From Cytophagales bacterium (GTDB lineage Bacteria; Bacteroidota; Bacteroidia; Cytophagales; UBA9547), in assembly GCA_003476475.1 (NCBI GenBank), contig DMUD01000259.1, positions 1 through 15,491 of the forward strand: DNA of 15,491 bases. Direction: 5' to 3'. Positions 7,736 to 14,824 of this stretch are shown piece by piece. Each line of letters begins with the position of its first letter. Position 1 is the first letter of the stretch. The notes under the pieces were generated by a model. That model was not told the DNA's origin, did not search any database, and saw only the letters and a list, made by a program, of their open reading frames with translations. A program made the translations under genes and the position numbers.

Positions 7736-9043
7736 CTAATTATCAATCATTTCGTTCAAAATATTGGCCAATCTGTGAGTCAATTCTTTCCTAGAGTATT
7801 TAGAAACATCTATTTGCTTGTTTTCCTTTTGCCCATTCACATAGTCCATATAATATACCATGATGTGGATTTTTAATTTGTCTTTGTCTTTGAACCCCGA
7901 TACCAGCCCCGATTTTGTTTCTAAAATAATGCGAGCCGAATCGCCATTTTCAGGGCCTATGCATAAAATAGGTCGTTTCGAAGCCAAATATTCAAAAAGT
8001 TTGCCGGGCACAAAACCTTGAAGGTTTTGGCTGTCGTGCACCGATAAAAGCAAAAGCCAAGCCGCCGACATTACCTTCACTATCTTGTCATGGGGTAAAT
8101 AATCGTGTAGATATACATAATTTCCAATCCCATATTTTTTGGCCAGTTCAACTACAGAAGAATCGGTAATGCCATAAAAATCTACTTTTAAATCTTTTGC
8201 AAAAAATGGATGTTCCTCTTTAAGTTCAGACAAAGCCTGCCAAAATACTTCGTGGTTGCGCGCTCTGCTAAACATGCCGGGGTGCACAATTGTGAATTTT
8301 TCATCAAGTGTAGGCTTGGTGGCGGGAAAGTCGGTTTCGTCGAAGCCATTGGTAATAACTTCCACTTTGCGCTGTCCAATTTCGGCCAGCTCTTTTGCCC
8401 AAGTATTGCTTACCGTCACTACTCGGTCGGCAGTTTGTAGCACTTCTTTTTCTAAGCGTTTGTGTTTTTCCTCAGCAAAAGGAAGCAATGAAAGTTTCTT
8501 GAAATAGTCGATGTTGGTCCATGGGTCACGAAAATCGGCCAACCACGGAATGTGGTATTCTTCTTTCAAGGTTTTTGCAATTAAATGCAAACTATGCGGC
8601 GGACCTGTACTAATAACGGCGTCTATTGAATGTTTTTGAATATAATCCTTCAAGTATTTAACAGAAGGTTTTATCCACCACATTCTTGCATCTGGTATAA
8701 AAAAATTGCTTCGAAGGAAAATTGCGATTTGATGAAGAATACCTTGGTTTTTCTGAGAAAAAAAATTGGGGTTTATTTTCTCTTTGCGTTTTCTACCAGT
8801 GAAAAGCTTGTAAAAAGTATAAGGTTCCCAAATGGGTCTTTTAATAATGGTGAGACCAGTAGGAATTTCGTGTAATAAACTTTTGTCTGTTTCAGGATAT
8901 TCACCGTTATGAACAGTATAGACAATGGGTTCCCATCCAAAATGCCGCAGGTATTTGGCAAATTTAAGATGGCGTTGAACACCCGATCCACCGGCTGGTG
9001 GCCAATAATAACAAATGATGAGGACTTTTTTCTTTGCCAACAT
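7736..9043 (-). CDS. Glycosyltransferase, GT4-like (GT-B fold)
   Basis: A 435-residue cytoplasmic glycosyltransferase that likely adds a sugar to a cell-surface polysaccharide or glycolipid. The N-terminal acceptor domain begins KKKVLIICYYWPPAGGSGVQR, with the glycine-rich PPAGGSG loop at 15-21. The middle holds STGPPHSLHLIA, DFRDPW and VTVSNTWAKEL followed by VITNGFDETDF. The C-terminal donor-binding domain starts near IVHPGMFSRARN and includes GFVPGKLFEYLASKRPIL, with a Glu placed as in the GT4 nucleotide-sugar site. There is no signal peptide or clear membrane span. The donor and acceptor cannot be read from the sequence. No other polysaccharide synthesis genes are in the window. The ATG at 9043 is the first start of the frame; the gene diverges from rplM across 232 bp. 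Confidence 0.85.
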   Translation of the reverse strand: MLAKKKVLIICYYWPPAGGSGVQRHLKFAKYLRHFGWEPIVYTVHNGEYPETDKSLLHEIPTGLTIIKRPIWEPYTFYKLFTGRKRKEKINPNFFSQKNQGILHQIAIFLRSNFFIPDARMWWIKPSVKYLKDYIQKHSIDAVISTGPPHSLHLIAKTLKEEYHIPWLADFRDPWTNIDYFKKLSLLPFAEEKHKRLEKEVLQTADRVVTVSNTWAKELAEIGQRKVEVITNGFDETDFPATKPTLDEKFTIVHPGMFSRARNHEVFWQALSELKEEHPFFAKDLKVDFYGITDSSVVELAKKYGIGNYVYLHDYLPHDKIVKVMSAAWLLLLSVHDSQNLQGFVPGKLFEYLASKRPILCIGPENGDSARIILETKSGLVSGFKDKDKLKIHIMVYYMDYVNGQKENKQIDVSKYSRKELTHRLANILNEMIDN

Positions 9044-9180
9044 GTCGTAATCAAAAAGACAATAGTGCCCTTTGTTGGGTTTCTTAGGTTTTCTGTCGGC
9101 AAATATTAAAGAAAACTACGCAATACTTGTCAAACCAAAACATAAAAAGCCGTCTGTCGAAATTTATTTTTAGAATTTAG

Positions 9181-9211
9181 TTTGACTTTTGTTTTGTAAA
9201 CGCTACTTTTG
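9181..9211 (+). promoter_or_regulatory. Bacteroidota promoter of the rplM-rpsI-rpsB operon
   Basis: TTTG at 9181-9184 and TACTTTTG at 9204-9211 are separated by exactly 19 bases. Both elements match the Bacteroidota -33/-7 consensus fully, the best match in this window. Transcription would start near 9215-9218, giving a leader of about 60 bases before the GTG of rplM. Confidence 0.75.
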
Positions 9212-9214
9212 TGT

Positions 9215-9232
9215 CCCTTTTTTCGGGAAGGG
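9215..9232 (+). promoter_or_regulatory. Small hairpin at the 5' end of the ribosomal-protein leader
   Basis: CCCTT (9215-9219) can pair with AAGGG (9228-9232) around an 8-base loop, placing a stem at or next to the predicted transcript start. It might stabilise the mRNA or take part in autoregulation by L13, but the stem is short and could be chance. Confidence 0.3.
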
Positions 9233-9275
9233 TGTATATTTCAATTAAGTCACTGAAAATAAAATAGTAAGGAAA

Positions 9276-9719
9276 GTGAATACTTTATCCTACAGAACAG
9301 AATACGCCAACAACCACTCGGTCAAAAAAGACTGGATAGTGGTAGATGCTGAAAATCAAGTATTGGGACGACTTTGTTCCCAAATCGCGAAAGTGCTCCG
9401 TGGCAAAAACAAAACAAACTTTACTCCCAACGTAGATTGCGGAGATAATGTGATTGTCATCAATTGCGAAAAGGTAAAACTTACCGGTAAAAAAATGGAC
9501 GACAAAGTGTACATCCGCTACACTGGTCACCCAGGCGGACAAAGATTTAATACCCCACGTTCTTACATGGCAACCCAACCTCATAAGGTAATTGAGTTGG
9601 CCGTGAAAAATATGTTGCCTAAGAATAGTTTAGGCAGAAAAATCTTTGGAAACTTGCATGTGTATGCAGGAACCGAGCATCCTCACGTTGCTCAAAACCC
9701 AAAAGTTCTTACGTTTTAA
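9276..9719 (+). CDS. rplM: 50S ribosomal protein L13
   Basis: L13 is an early-assembling large-subunit protein that binds 23S rRNA. The 147-residue product starts MNTLSYRTEYAN and contains WIVVDAENQVLGRLCSQIA, YIRYTGHPGG, and the signature around VKNMLPKNSLGRKIFGNLHVYAG followed by EHPHVAQNP. Length and motifs fit the family. The start is GTG at 9276, preceded closely by AAGGA (9269-9273). No in-frame ATG fits the family N terminus (Bacteroidota L13 typically begins M-D/N-T-L-S-Y), so GTG is the likely true start. It is the first gene of the ribosomal operon, with rpsI 13 bases downstream. Confidence 0.97.
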   Translation: MNTLSYRTEYANNHSVKKDWIVVDAENQVLGRLCSQIAKVLRGKNKTNFTPNVDCGDNVIVINCEKVKLTGKKMDDKVYIRYTGHPGGQRFNTPRSYMATQPHKVIELAVKNMLPKNSLGRKIFGNLHVYAGTEHPHVAQNPKVLTF

Positions 9720-9732
9720 CGAAAATTAGGAA

Positions 9733-10119
9733 ATGAGTATCACCAACACTATTGGTAGAAGAAAAACCTCAATTGCCAGAATTTATTTGAAGCTGGGCAA
9801 AGGAGAAATTACCGTTAACCAAAAACCGCTTGTCGAGTATTTTCCTTCCGAAATCCTCCGTATCATCATAGCGCAACCGCTAGAGACACTTAGTGAAAAT
9901 GGTAAGTACGATATCAATGTCAATGTGAAAGGTGGTGGTACCACAGGTCAAGCTGAAGCAATTCGTTTGGCTATTTCAAGAGCATTGGTTGAAAATAATT
10001 CAGAAGTAAAACCAGCTTTGAAAAAAGAGGGCTTCTTGACTCGCGACCCTCGCATGGTGGAACGCAAGAAACCAGGTAGGAAAAAAGCAAGGAGAAGATT
10101 CCAGTTCAGCAAACGTTAA
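9733..10119 (+). CDS. rpsI: 30S ribosomal protein S9
   Basis: S9 sits in the head of the small subunit, and its C-terminal tail reaches the P-site tRNA. The 128-residue product has GRRKTSIARIYLKLGKGEITVN at the start, then NVKGGGTTGQAEAIRLAISRAL, and ends with the basic tail in which DPRMVERKKPGRKKARR leads to the conserved terminal QFSKR; the final Lys-Arg is the P-site contact. The ATG at 9733 is preceded by TTAGGA, a fair ribosome-binding site. It lies between rplM (13-base gap) and rpsB (12-base gap), matching the common rplM-rpsI pairing and the Bacteroidota extension to rpsB-tsf. Confidence 0.97.
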   Translation: MSITNTIGRRKTSIARIYLKLGKGEITVNQKPLVEYFPSEILRIIIAQPLETLSENGKYDINVNVKGGGTTGQAEAIRLAISRALVENNSEVKPALKKEGFLTRDPRMVERKKPGRKKARRRFQFSKR

Positions 10120-10131
10120 TACACCCCCACA

Positions 10132-10908
10132 ATGTCTCAAGTTTCGTACAAAGAATTATTGGATGCTGGTGTTCATTTTGGTCACCTTACCAGCAAATGG
10201 GATCCTCGTATGGCTCCCTACATCTTCATGGAGAAGAATGGCATCCATATTATAGACCTCAACAAAACAGTTGCTTGCCTTGACGAAGCTACTGCTGCGA
10301 TGAAAAATATCATCAAATCGGGTCGCAAAGTCCTTTTTGTGGCAACAAAAAAACAAGCAAAAGAAATTGTAGAAAGCGAAGCACAAAGGCTTAAAATGCC
10401 TTATGTAACCGAAAGATGGTTAGGTGGCATGCTTACCAATTTTACTACAATTCGCAAGTCATTGAAAAAAATGTCGGGCATAGACAAGCAAATGAAAGAC
10501 GAATCTTTTATTGCTCTTGCCAAGAAAGAACGTTTGATGATTGGTCGTGAAAAAGAAAAGCTTGAAAGAATGTTAGGTGGTATCGCCGATCTAACTCGCC
10601 TTCCTGCAGCACTTTTTGTGATTGATGTTAAAAAAGAACATATTGCCGTAGCCGAGGCTCACAAATTGGGTATTCCTGTTTTTGCTATGGTAGACACCAA
10701 TTCAAATCCAGATTTGGCTCAATTCCCTATTCCTGCCAACGACGATGCTTTCAAATCCATTGCACTTGTCACTACTGCCATCGGCAAAGCTATCGAAGAT
10801 GCTCTATTGGAAAGGAAGAAAGACAAAGAAGAAGAAGAAAAACCAGAGGAAACGGCACAGGCTATAGAAGCCAAAACTCCAGTTTCGTCAAATGTAGACT
10901 CTGAATAA
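10132..10908 (+). CDS. rpsB: 30S ribosomal protein S2
   Basis: S2 binds late to the small subunit and, with S1, helps mRNA binding. The 258-residue product has [20 protein letters not shown] near the N terminus, [10 protein letters not shown], the [16 protein letters not shown] segment, [19 protein letters not shown] and [15 protein letters not shown], all typical. The last 30 or so residues form an acidic, Glu- and Lys-rich extension beyond the conserved fold, as is common in Bacteroidota S2. It is the third gene of the operon. A strong hairpin terminator follows its stop codon by 20 bases, so some transcripts should end here rather than continue into tsf. Confidence 0.97.
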   Translation: MSQVSYKELLDAGVHFGHLTSKWDPRMAPYIFMEKNGIHIIDLNKTVACLDEATAAMKNIIKSGRKVLFVATKKQAKEIVESEAQRLKMPYVTERWLGGMLTNFTTIRKSLKKMSGIDKQMKDESFIALAKKERLMIGREKEKLERMLGGIADLTRLPAALFVIDVKKEHIAVAEAHKLGIPVFAMVDTNSNPDLAQFPIPANDDAFKSIALVTTAIGKAIEDALLERKKDKEEEEKPEETAQAIEAKTPVSSNVDSE

Positions 10909-10928
10909 TCTTTTTGCTAAATACATTC

Positions 10929-10961
10929 AAAAGATTGAGTCACCATGGCTCAATCTTTTTT
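10929..10961 (+). terminator. Intrinsic terminator between rpsB and tsf
   Basis: AAAAGATTGAG (10929-10939) pairs perfectly with CTCAATCTTTT (10949-10959). The stem can extend inward by three more pairs (one G-U) to a 3-base loop, giving about 14 pairs, and the downstream arm runs into six T (10956-10961). This is a strong rho-independent signature. It would end or attenuate rplM-rpsI-rpsB transcripts 37 bases before the tsf ATG. Confidence 0.8.
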
Positions 10962-10998
10962 GTTTAAGACCATTTTAAAAACCCAAAACATACATAAT

Positions 10999-11847
10999 AT
11001 GTCAACCACAGCGACTATTTCAGCACAAGACGTAAACAAGCTTAGGCAAATGACAGGTGCCGGCATGATGGATTGTAAAAAGGCTTTGTCCGAATCAAAT
11101 GGCGATTTTGAAGCCGCAATCGATTTTCTTCGTAAAAAAGGCCAAAAAGTGTCAGCAGCACGTGCTGAAAATGTTACTTCAGAAGGCATTATCCTTACCC
11201 ATATTTCAGCCGACAAGAAAAATGGAAAACTCATTGCCTTTGCCTGCGAAACAGAACCTGTTTCAAAGGTTGCCGATTTCAGAAATCTTGGCCAAGCAAT
11301 TCTTGAGGTGGCAGTTGCCAAAAATCCATCTTCAATTGACGAGTTGCTTACTTTCTCTTTGGCCGATGGAAGAAGCATTCAAGACAACATCGTAGATCTT
11401 ACTGGTAAAATCGGTGAGAAATTGGTGATAGCCGCATACGAAAACTTGTCTGAAGAAGAAGTAGTTTCCTACATTCACTCCAATGGTAAACTAGGAGTGC
11501 TTGTGGCCTTGAAAAATACAGGTGGTAAAGATGTGTCGGCTATTGGCAAGGACGTAGCCATGCAAATAGCGGCCATGAAACCAGTTGCTGTTGACAAAGA
11601 CGGAGTTTCGGCCGAAATGGTGCAGCGTGAAATTGAAGTAGGCAAGGAGCAAGCACGTGCGGAAGGCAAACCTGAAGCCATGCTTGAAAAAATTGCCGCG
11701 GGTAAACTAAACAAATTCTACAAAGACAACACCTTGTTGAACCAAGACTTTGTAAAAGACAGTAGCAAAACCATTGCCCAAATACTGAACGAAGTAAATA
11801 GTGGCCTCACCGTCACCGCCTTCAAGCGCATTTCGATTGGTGCATAA
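10999..11847 (+). CDS. tsf: Translation elongation factor Ts
   Basis: EF-Ts is the nucleotide exchange factor that recycles EF-Tu from GDP to GTP. The 282-residue product begins with an N-terminal UBA-like domain (DVNKLRQMTGAGMMDCKKAL, about 11-30, then FEAAIDFLRKKG). A core with two subdomains follows, containing VASL-like segments such as GVLVALKNTGG and AMQIAAMKPVAV, and a C-terminal module near LLNQDFVKD. The family motif T-D-F-V, whose Asp and Phe contact EF-Tu near its Mg site, reads T-E-P-V here (85-88). The ATG at 10999 is used: an upstream in-frame ATG at 10945 lies inside the terminator hairpin and adds 18 residues with no family match. The gene is flanked by terminators on both sides. 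I found no promoter consensus of its own, so it may rely on read-through. Confidence 0.95.
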   Translation: MSTTATISAQDVNKLRQMTGAGMMDCKKALSESNGDFEAAIDFLRKKGQKVSAARAENVTSEGIILTHISADKKNGKLIAFACETEPVSKVADFRNLGQAILEVAVAKNPSSIDELLTFSLADGRSIQDNIVDLTGKIGEKLVIAAYENLSEEEVVSYIHSNGKLGVLVALKNTGGKDVSAIGKDVAMQIAAMKPVAVDKDGVSAEMVQREIEVGKEQARAEGKPEAMLEKIAAGKLNKFYKDNTLLNQDFVKDSSKTIAQILNEVNSGLTVTAFKRISIGA

Positions 11848-11867
11848 AACCAATTTTTAGTTCAAAC

Positions 11868-11895
11868 AAAAGGCGTCCAATCGGATGCCTTTTTT
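11868..11895 (+). terminator. Intrinsic terminator after tsf
   Basis: AAAAGGCGTCC (11868-11878) pairs with GGATGCCTTTT (11883-11893) through 11 pairs, one of them G-U, around the 4-base loop AATC. A run of six T (11890-11895) follows the GC-rich core. This is a clear rho-independent terminator, located 20 bases after the tsf stop and only 14 bases before the next ATG. Confidence 0.85.
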
Positions 11896-11909
11896 GTTTC
11901 TTTCAGGTT

Positions 11910-12545
11910 ATGACATCGCTTTTTTCATTCACTTTTATCGCCAGTTTTTTAGGTACGGTGCCCCCAAGTCCGAGCAACTTGGCAGTGATGCACACGGTGT
12001 TGAATCGAAACACACGCGCGGGACTTTGGCTTGCTTTGGGGGCTTCTTTACCAGAACTGCCTCATTGTTTTTTGGCGTTGATGGCCATACGCTTTATATC
12101 GACATTTCGTAGCATCGAATTTGCTTTCCATATTTTGACAGCATTTATTCTGTGTGCGATGGGCGTTTATATCTTTTTTGCCCAATTGAATAAAAAAATT
12201 GAAATTGACGATAACCGTTCATTGGGTCAATACAAGTTGCATCCTTTTTGGAAAGGGGTTTTGATTGGCATTTTCAATCCAATGATTTTTGCCTTTTGGC
12301 TTGTGACTGCCGGCATAGCGGTCAATTCTAAGTGGTTGAATGTGCATGATGTTTCGCATCAAATGTGTTTTGTGGCGGGTGCTGCAGCCGGTGCCTTTGC
12401 TTTGCTAGCATTGGTGGCATTTTTCACTCGTCAAATCAAGAAAAAATTGACTCCCGACATGGTGCGTTATTTTAACTATGGCATAGGGATTACTTTTCTT
12501 TTGCTTGGTCTTCTACAAGTGCTAAAGTTTTATTTTTATCGTTGA
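11910..12545 (+). CDS. LysE/RhtB-family amino-acid exporter-like membrane protein
   Basis: A 211-residue inner-membrane protein of the LysE superfamily, which exports amino acids or related small molecules. Hydrophobic spans are seen near the N terminus (FSFTFIASFLGTVPPSPSNL), at about 35-60, 70-90, 112-135, 155-175 and 190-208, consistent with about six helices. The first helix carries the family's GPx(P/N) type motif as GTVPPSPSNLAV, and an NPMIFAFWLV segment matches the conserved Asn-Pro of the fourth span. The substrate is unknown. The ATG at 11910 starts 14 bases past the tsf terminator, leaving almost no room for a separate promoter, so expression may depend on read-through or on a promoter inside tsf. 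The next gene starts 75 bases downstream. Confidence 0.8.
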   Translation: MTSLFSFTFIASFLGTVPPSPSNLAVMHTVLNRNTRAGLWLALGASLPELPHCFLALMAIRFISTFRSIEFAFHILTAFILCAMGVYIFFAQLNKKIEIDDNRSLGQYKLHPFWKGVLIGIFNPMIFAFWLVTAGIAVNSKWLNVHDVSHQMCFVAGAAAGAFALLALVAFFTRQIKKKLTPDMVRYFNYGIGITFLLLGLLQVLKFYFYR

Positions 12546-12603
12546 ATCGTGTACTCACTTAAAACTGACTTCCAACTCAACTAGCTTTCGGACGGGTATT
12601 TCT

Positions 12604-12611
12604 TATATTTG
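12604..12611 (+). promoter_or_regulatory. Possible -7 element for the ABC permease gene
   Basis: TATATTTG matches the TAnnTTTG consensus and ends 9 bases before the permease ATG at 12621. No good TTTG is seen at the expected upstream distance, and such an mRNA would be almost leaderless, so this is weak. Confidence 0.25.
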
Positions 12612-12620
12612 AATTTTGAA

Positions 12621-13679
12621 ATGCTACGTTATATTTTAAACCGACTTTTTTACGGAACCCTAGTTATTTTTGGGGTATTGGTTGTCGTGTTTTTTATTTT
12701 CCATGCACTTCCGGGCGACCCCGTAGCCATGATGGCTGGTCAGCGTACCGATGTTTCCACTCGCGAAGCAATCGCAAAAGATTTGGGGTTGGACAAGCCT
12801 ATACCAGCACAATTTCTTTTGTATTTCAACGATTTGCTTCCGCTTTCTATTCATCAGAACACCACCGAAAACCAAGAAAAATATGGTTATACTGTTTTGA
12901 CTTCAGTAGAACAATATGCCTTGGTTTCCAAATTTCCCTATATGCGACGTTCGTTTCAAAACCACCGACTTGTATCTGATATTATCATGGAACATGTTTC
13001 GGGTACTTTTTGGCTAGCTTTTGCGGCCATGTTATTCGCAACCGTTTTGGGTATCACATTTGGTGTAATAGCCTCATTGAAACAAAACACTTTTGCAGAT
13101 CATTTTCTTGTCAGCACGTCGATATTGGGTATTTCGGCTCCGTCTTTTGTGGTAGCAATTCTTATGGCTGTATTATTTGGTTTTTATTGGGCCGATTATA
13201 CTGGGCTGAATCTCACAGGCCAGCTTTGGGTAATGGATCCCATTTATGGCAAACATCTGGAGCTTCGCAACATTATTTTGCCGGCTTTGACTTTGGGTAT
13301 TCGACCTCTTTCTATTATCGTGCAGCTCACGCGCAGTTCCATGCTCGATGTGTTGTCGCAGGACTACATTCGAACAGCCAAAGCAAAAGGGCTATCTACT
13401 TCTGTCATAATTTTCAAACATGCTTTGAAAAATGCCTTAAATCCGGTAATTACGGCTGTTTCAGGTTGGTTGGCCTCTTTGATGGCAGGTGCTTTTTTTG
13501 TAGAATTGATATTCAGTTGGAAGGGTTTGGGGCTTGTCAGTATAAAGGCCGTAGAAAATCTCGATTTTCCCTTGGTAATGGGTTGTACGTTGTTTATTGC
13601 CCTTGTTTTTATAGTGGTCAATATTTTGGTCGACATCTTGTATGCAGTAGTCGATCCTAGGGTTCGGTTGGGAGCATAA
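12621..13679 (+). CDS. ABC transporter permease, DppB/OppB family
   Basis: One of the two membrane subunits of a peptide or nickel type ABC importer, 352 residues in the inner membrane. The N terminus LRYILNRLFYGTLVIFGVLV is the first span, followed by ALPGDPVAMMAGQR, which matches the PGDPV motif of DppB. Further spans lie at about 128-152, 161-190, 217-235, 276-298 and 318-345. The EAA loop that docks on the ATPase is visible as DYIRTAKAKGLSTSVIIFKHALKNALNPV (about 248-276). Compared with E. coli DppB there are roughly 30 extra residues in the first periplasmic loop (about 79-116), where the GDLG region should be. No DppC partner, ATPase or binding protein is next to it. ATG 12621 is preferred to a TTG four codons upstream. 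Confidence 0.88.
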   Translation: MLRYILNRLFYGTLVIFGVLVVVFFIFHALPGDPVAMMAGQRTDVSTREAIAKDLGLDKPIPAQFLLYFNDLLPLSIHQNTTENQEKYGYTVLTSVEQYALVSKFPYMRRSFQNHRLVSDIIMEHVSGTFWLAFAAMLFATVLGITFGVIASLKQNTFADHFLVSTSILGISAPSFVVAILMAVLFGFYWADYTGLNLTGQLWVMDPIYGKHLELRNIILPALTLGIRPLSIIVQLTRSSMLDVLSQDYIRTAKAKGLSTSVIIFKHALKNALNPVITAVSGWLASLMAGAFFVELIFSWKGLGLVSIKAVENLDFPLVMGCTLFIALVFIVVNILVDILYAVVDPRVRLGA

Positions 13680-13695
13680 AACCATATTTAGTTGA

Positions 13696-14721
13696 ATGGA
13701 AAACATTAAAAACGATATTTTATTGCGCACAGCCCGCGGTGAAAAAACCGAACGCAGTCCTGTGTGGGTCATGCGACAAGCAGGAAGGATTTTGCCTGAA
13801 TATAGGGCAGTAAGAGAGAAAGCAAAAAATTTTGTCGAGTTTGTAAAATCGCCCGAAATGGCTGCGGAAGTTACAATACAGCCTGTCGATATTTTAGGGG
13901 TTGATGCCGCAATCATTTTTTCCGACATTTTGGTGATTCCTGAGGCAATGGGTCTTCCTTACGAAATGCAGGAAAAAAGGGGGCCTTGGTTTCCTCAAAC
14001 CATTCGCATTGAAGACGATTTAAAAAAACTGCATGTGAGTTCAATGGCCGATTATGGCTATGTGATTGAAGCTATAAAACTCACCAAAAAAGAGCTAAAT
14101 GACCGTGTGCCATTGATTGGGTTTGCTGGCGCTCCTTGGACCATTTTTGCCTACATGACCGAAGGGTCCGGTTCTAAAACTTTTTCTGTTGCCAGGTCTT
14201 TGTTGTACAACTCTCCCACATTTGCACACAAGCTATTGCAGCTAATAACAGATTCCACCATTGCCTATTTGAAAGACCAAATAGTTGCAGGTGCCAACAT
14301 TGTGCAACTATTCGATTCTTGGGCAGGCATTCTCTCGCCGGCTCATTACCGCTTGTTTGCTTTGCCCTACATTCGTCAAATATGCGAGGCTGTTACTGAA
14401 GTGCCAGTGGTGGTATTTCCCAAAGGCGCTTTTTTTTCTTTGAAAGATTTTGATGGGTTTCCTTGTGAAGTGGTGGGTTTGGATTGGAACATGGATCCTG
14501 AATGGAGTCGCCAACAGGTGGGTAAAGAAAAAGTGTTGCAAGGCAACATGGATCCAGCCTTGCTGTATTCTTCTTTCGATAATATTAGACTTGAAACAAG
14601 AAAAATGCTTCATGCATTTGGGCCGCATCACATTGCCAATTTGGGACATGGTGTATACCCCGACATTGAAGCCGACAAGGTAAAATGTTTTATAGACACT
14701 GTAAAAGAATTTGGTATTTAA
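13696..14721 (+). CDS. hemE: Uroporphyrinogen decarboxylase
   Basis: HemE removes four carboxyl groups from uroporphyrinogen III to give coproporphyrinogen III in cytoplasmic haem synthesis. The 341-residue length is standard. The N-terminal signature [10 protein letters not shown] (22-31) supplies the substrate-binding arginines Arg27 and Arg31, and [12 protein letters not shown] gives the key Asp77. The second signature, [16 protein letters not shown] (142-157), holds the pocket Tyr153; FDSWAG gives Ser208 and LGHGVYPDI gives His318. All residues known to line the active site in the human enzyme have counterparts. The residue after RQAGR is Ile where many homologues have Tyr. The ATG at 13696 lies 16 bases after the permease stop, so the two are likely co-transcribed. 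No other haem gene is nearby. Confidence 0.97.
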   Translation: MENIKNDILLRTARGEKTERSPVWVMRQAGRILPEYRAVREKAKNFVEFVKSPEMAAEVTIQPVDILGVDAAIIFSDILVIPEAMGLPYEMQEKRGPWFPQTIRIEDDLKKLHVSSMADYGYVIEAIKLTKKELNDRVPLIGFAGAPWTIFAYMTEGSGSKTFSVARSLLYNSPTFAHKLLQLITDSTIAYLKDQIVAGANIVQLFDSWAGILSPAHYRLFALPYIRQICEAVTEVPVVVFPKGAFFSLKDFDGFPCEVVGLDWNMDPEWSRQQVGKEKVLQGNMDPALLYSSFDNIRLETRKMLHAFGPHHIANLGHGVYPDIEADKVKCFIDTVKEFGI

Positions 14722-14753
14722 GGCTACTCACATTGGTTTTTATAAATTGTCTA

Positions 14754-14783
14754 TTTGCCGCAATTTTTGTATAATTACTTTCG
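14754..14783 (+). promoter_or_regulatory. ppk1: Possible promoter of ppk1
   Basis: TTTG (14754-14757) is followed after 18 bases by TACTTTCG (14776-14783), which matches TAnnTTTG except for one base. It lies about 40 bases before the GTG start of the kinase gene, inside the 103-base gap after hemE, where no clear terminator hairpin was seen. Confidence 0.35.
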
Positions 14784-14824
14784 TTTTAAAACCTGGTGAC
14801 TTCTATTGAGCTGCTTTATTCTTT

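Noticed and set aside
10945..10998. Upstream ATG extending EF-Ts by 18 residues
   Set aside because: The extra codons lie in the loop and arm of the terminator hairpin and have no counterpart in EF-Ts proteins.
13010..13660. 216-codon plus-strand frame inside the ABC permease gene
   Set aside because: It is a frame-shifted reading of the permease with Cys- and Ser-rich composition typical of a shadow, while the permease frame has the EAA loop and membrane spans.
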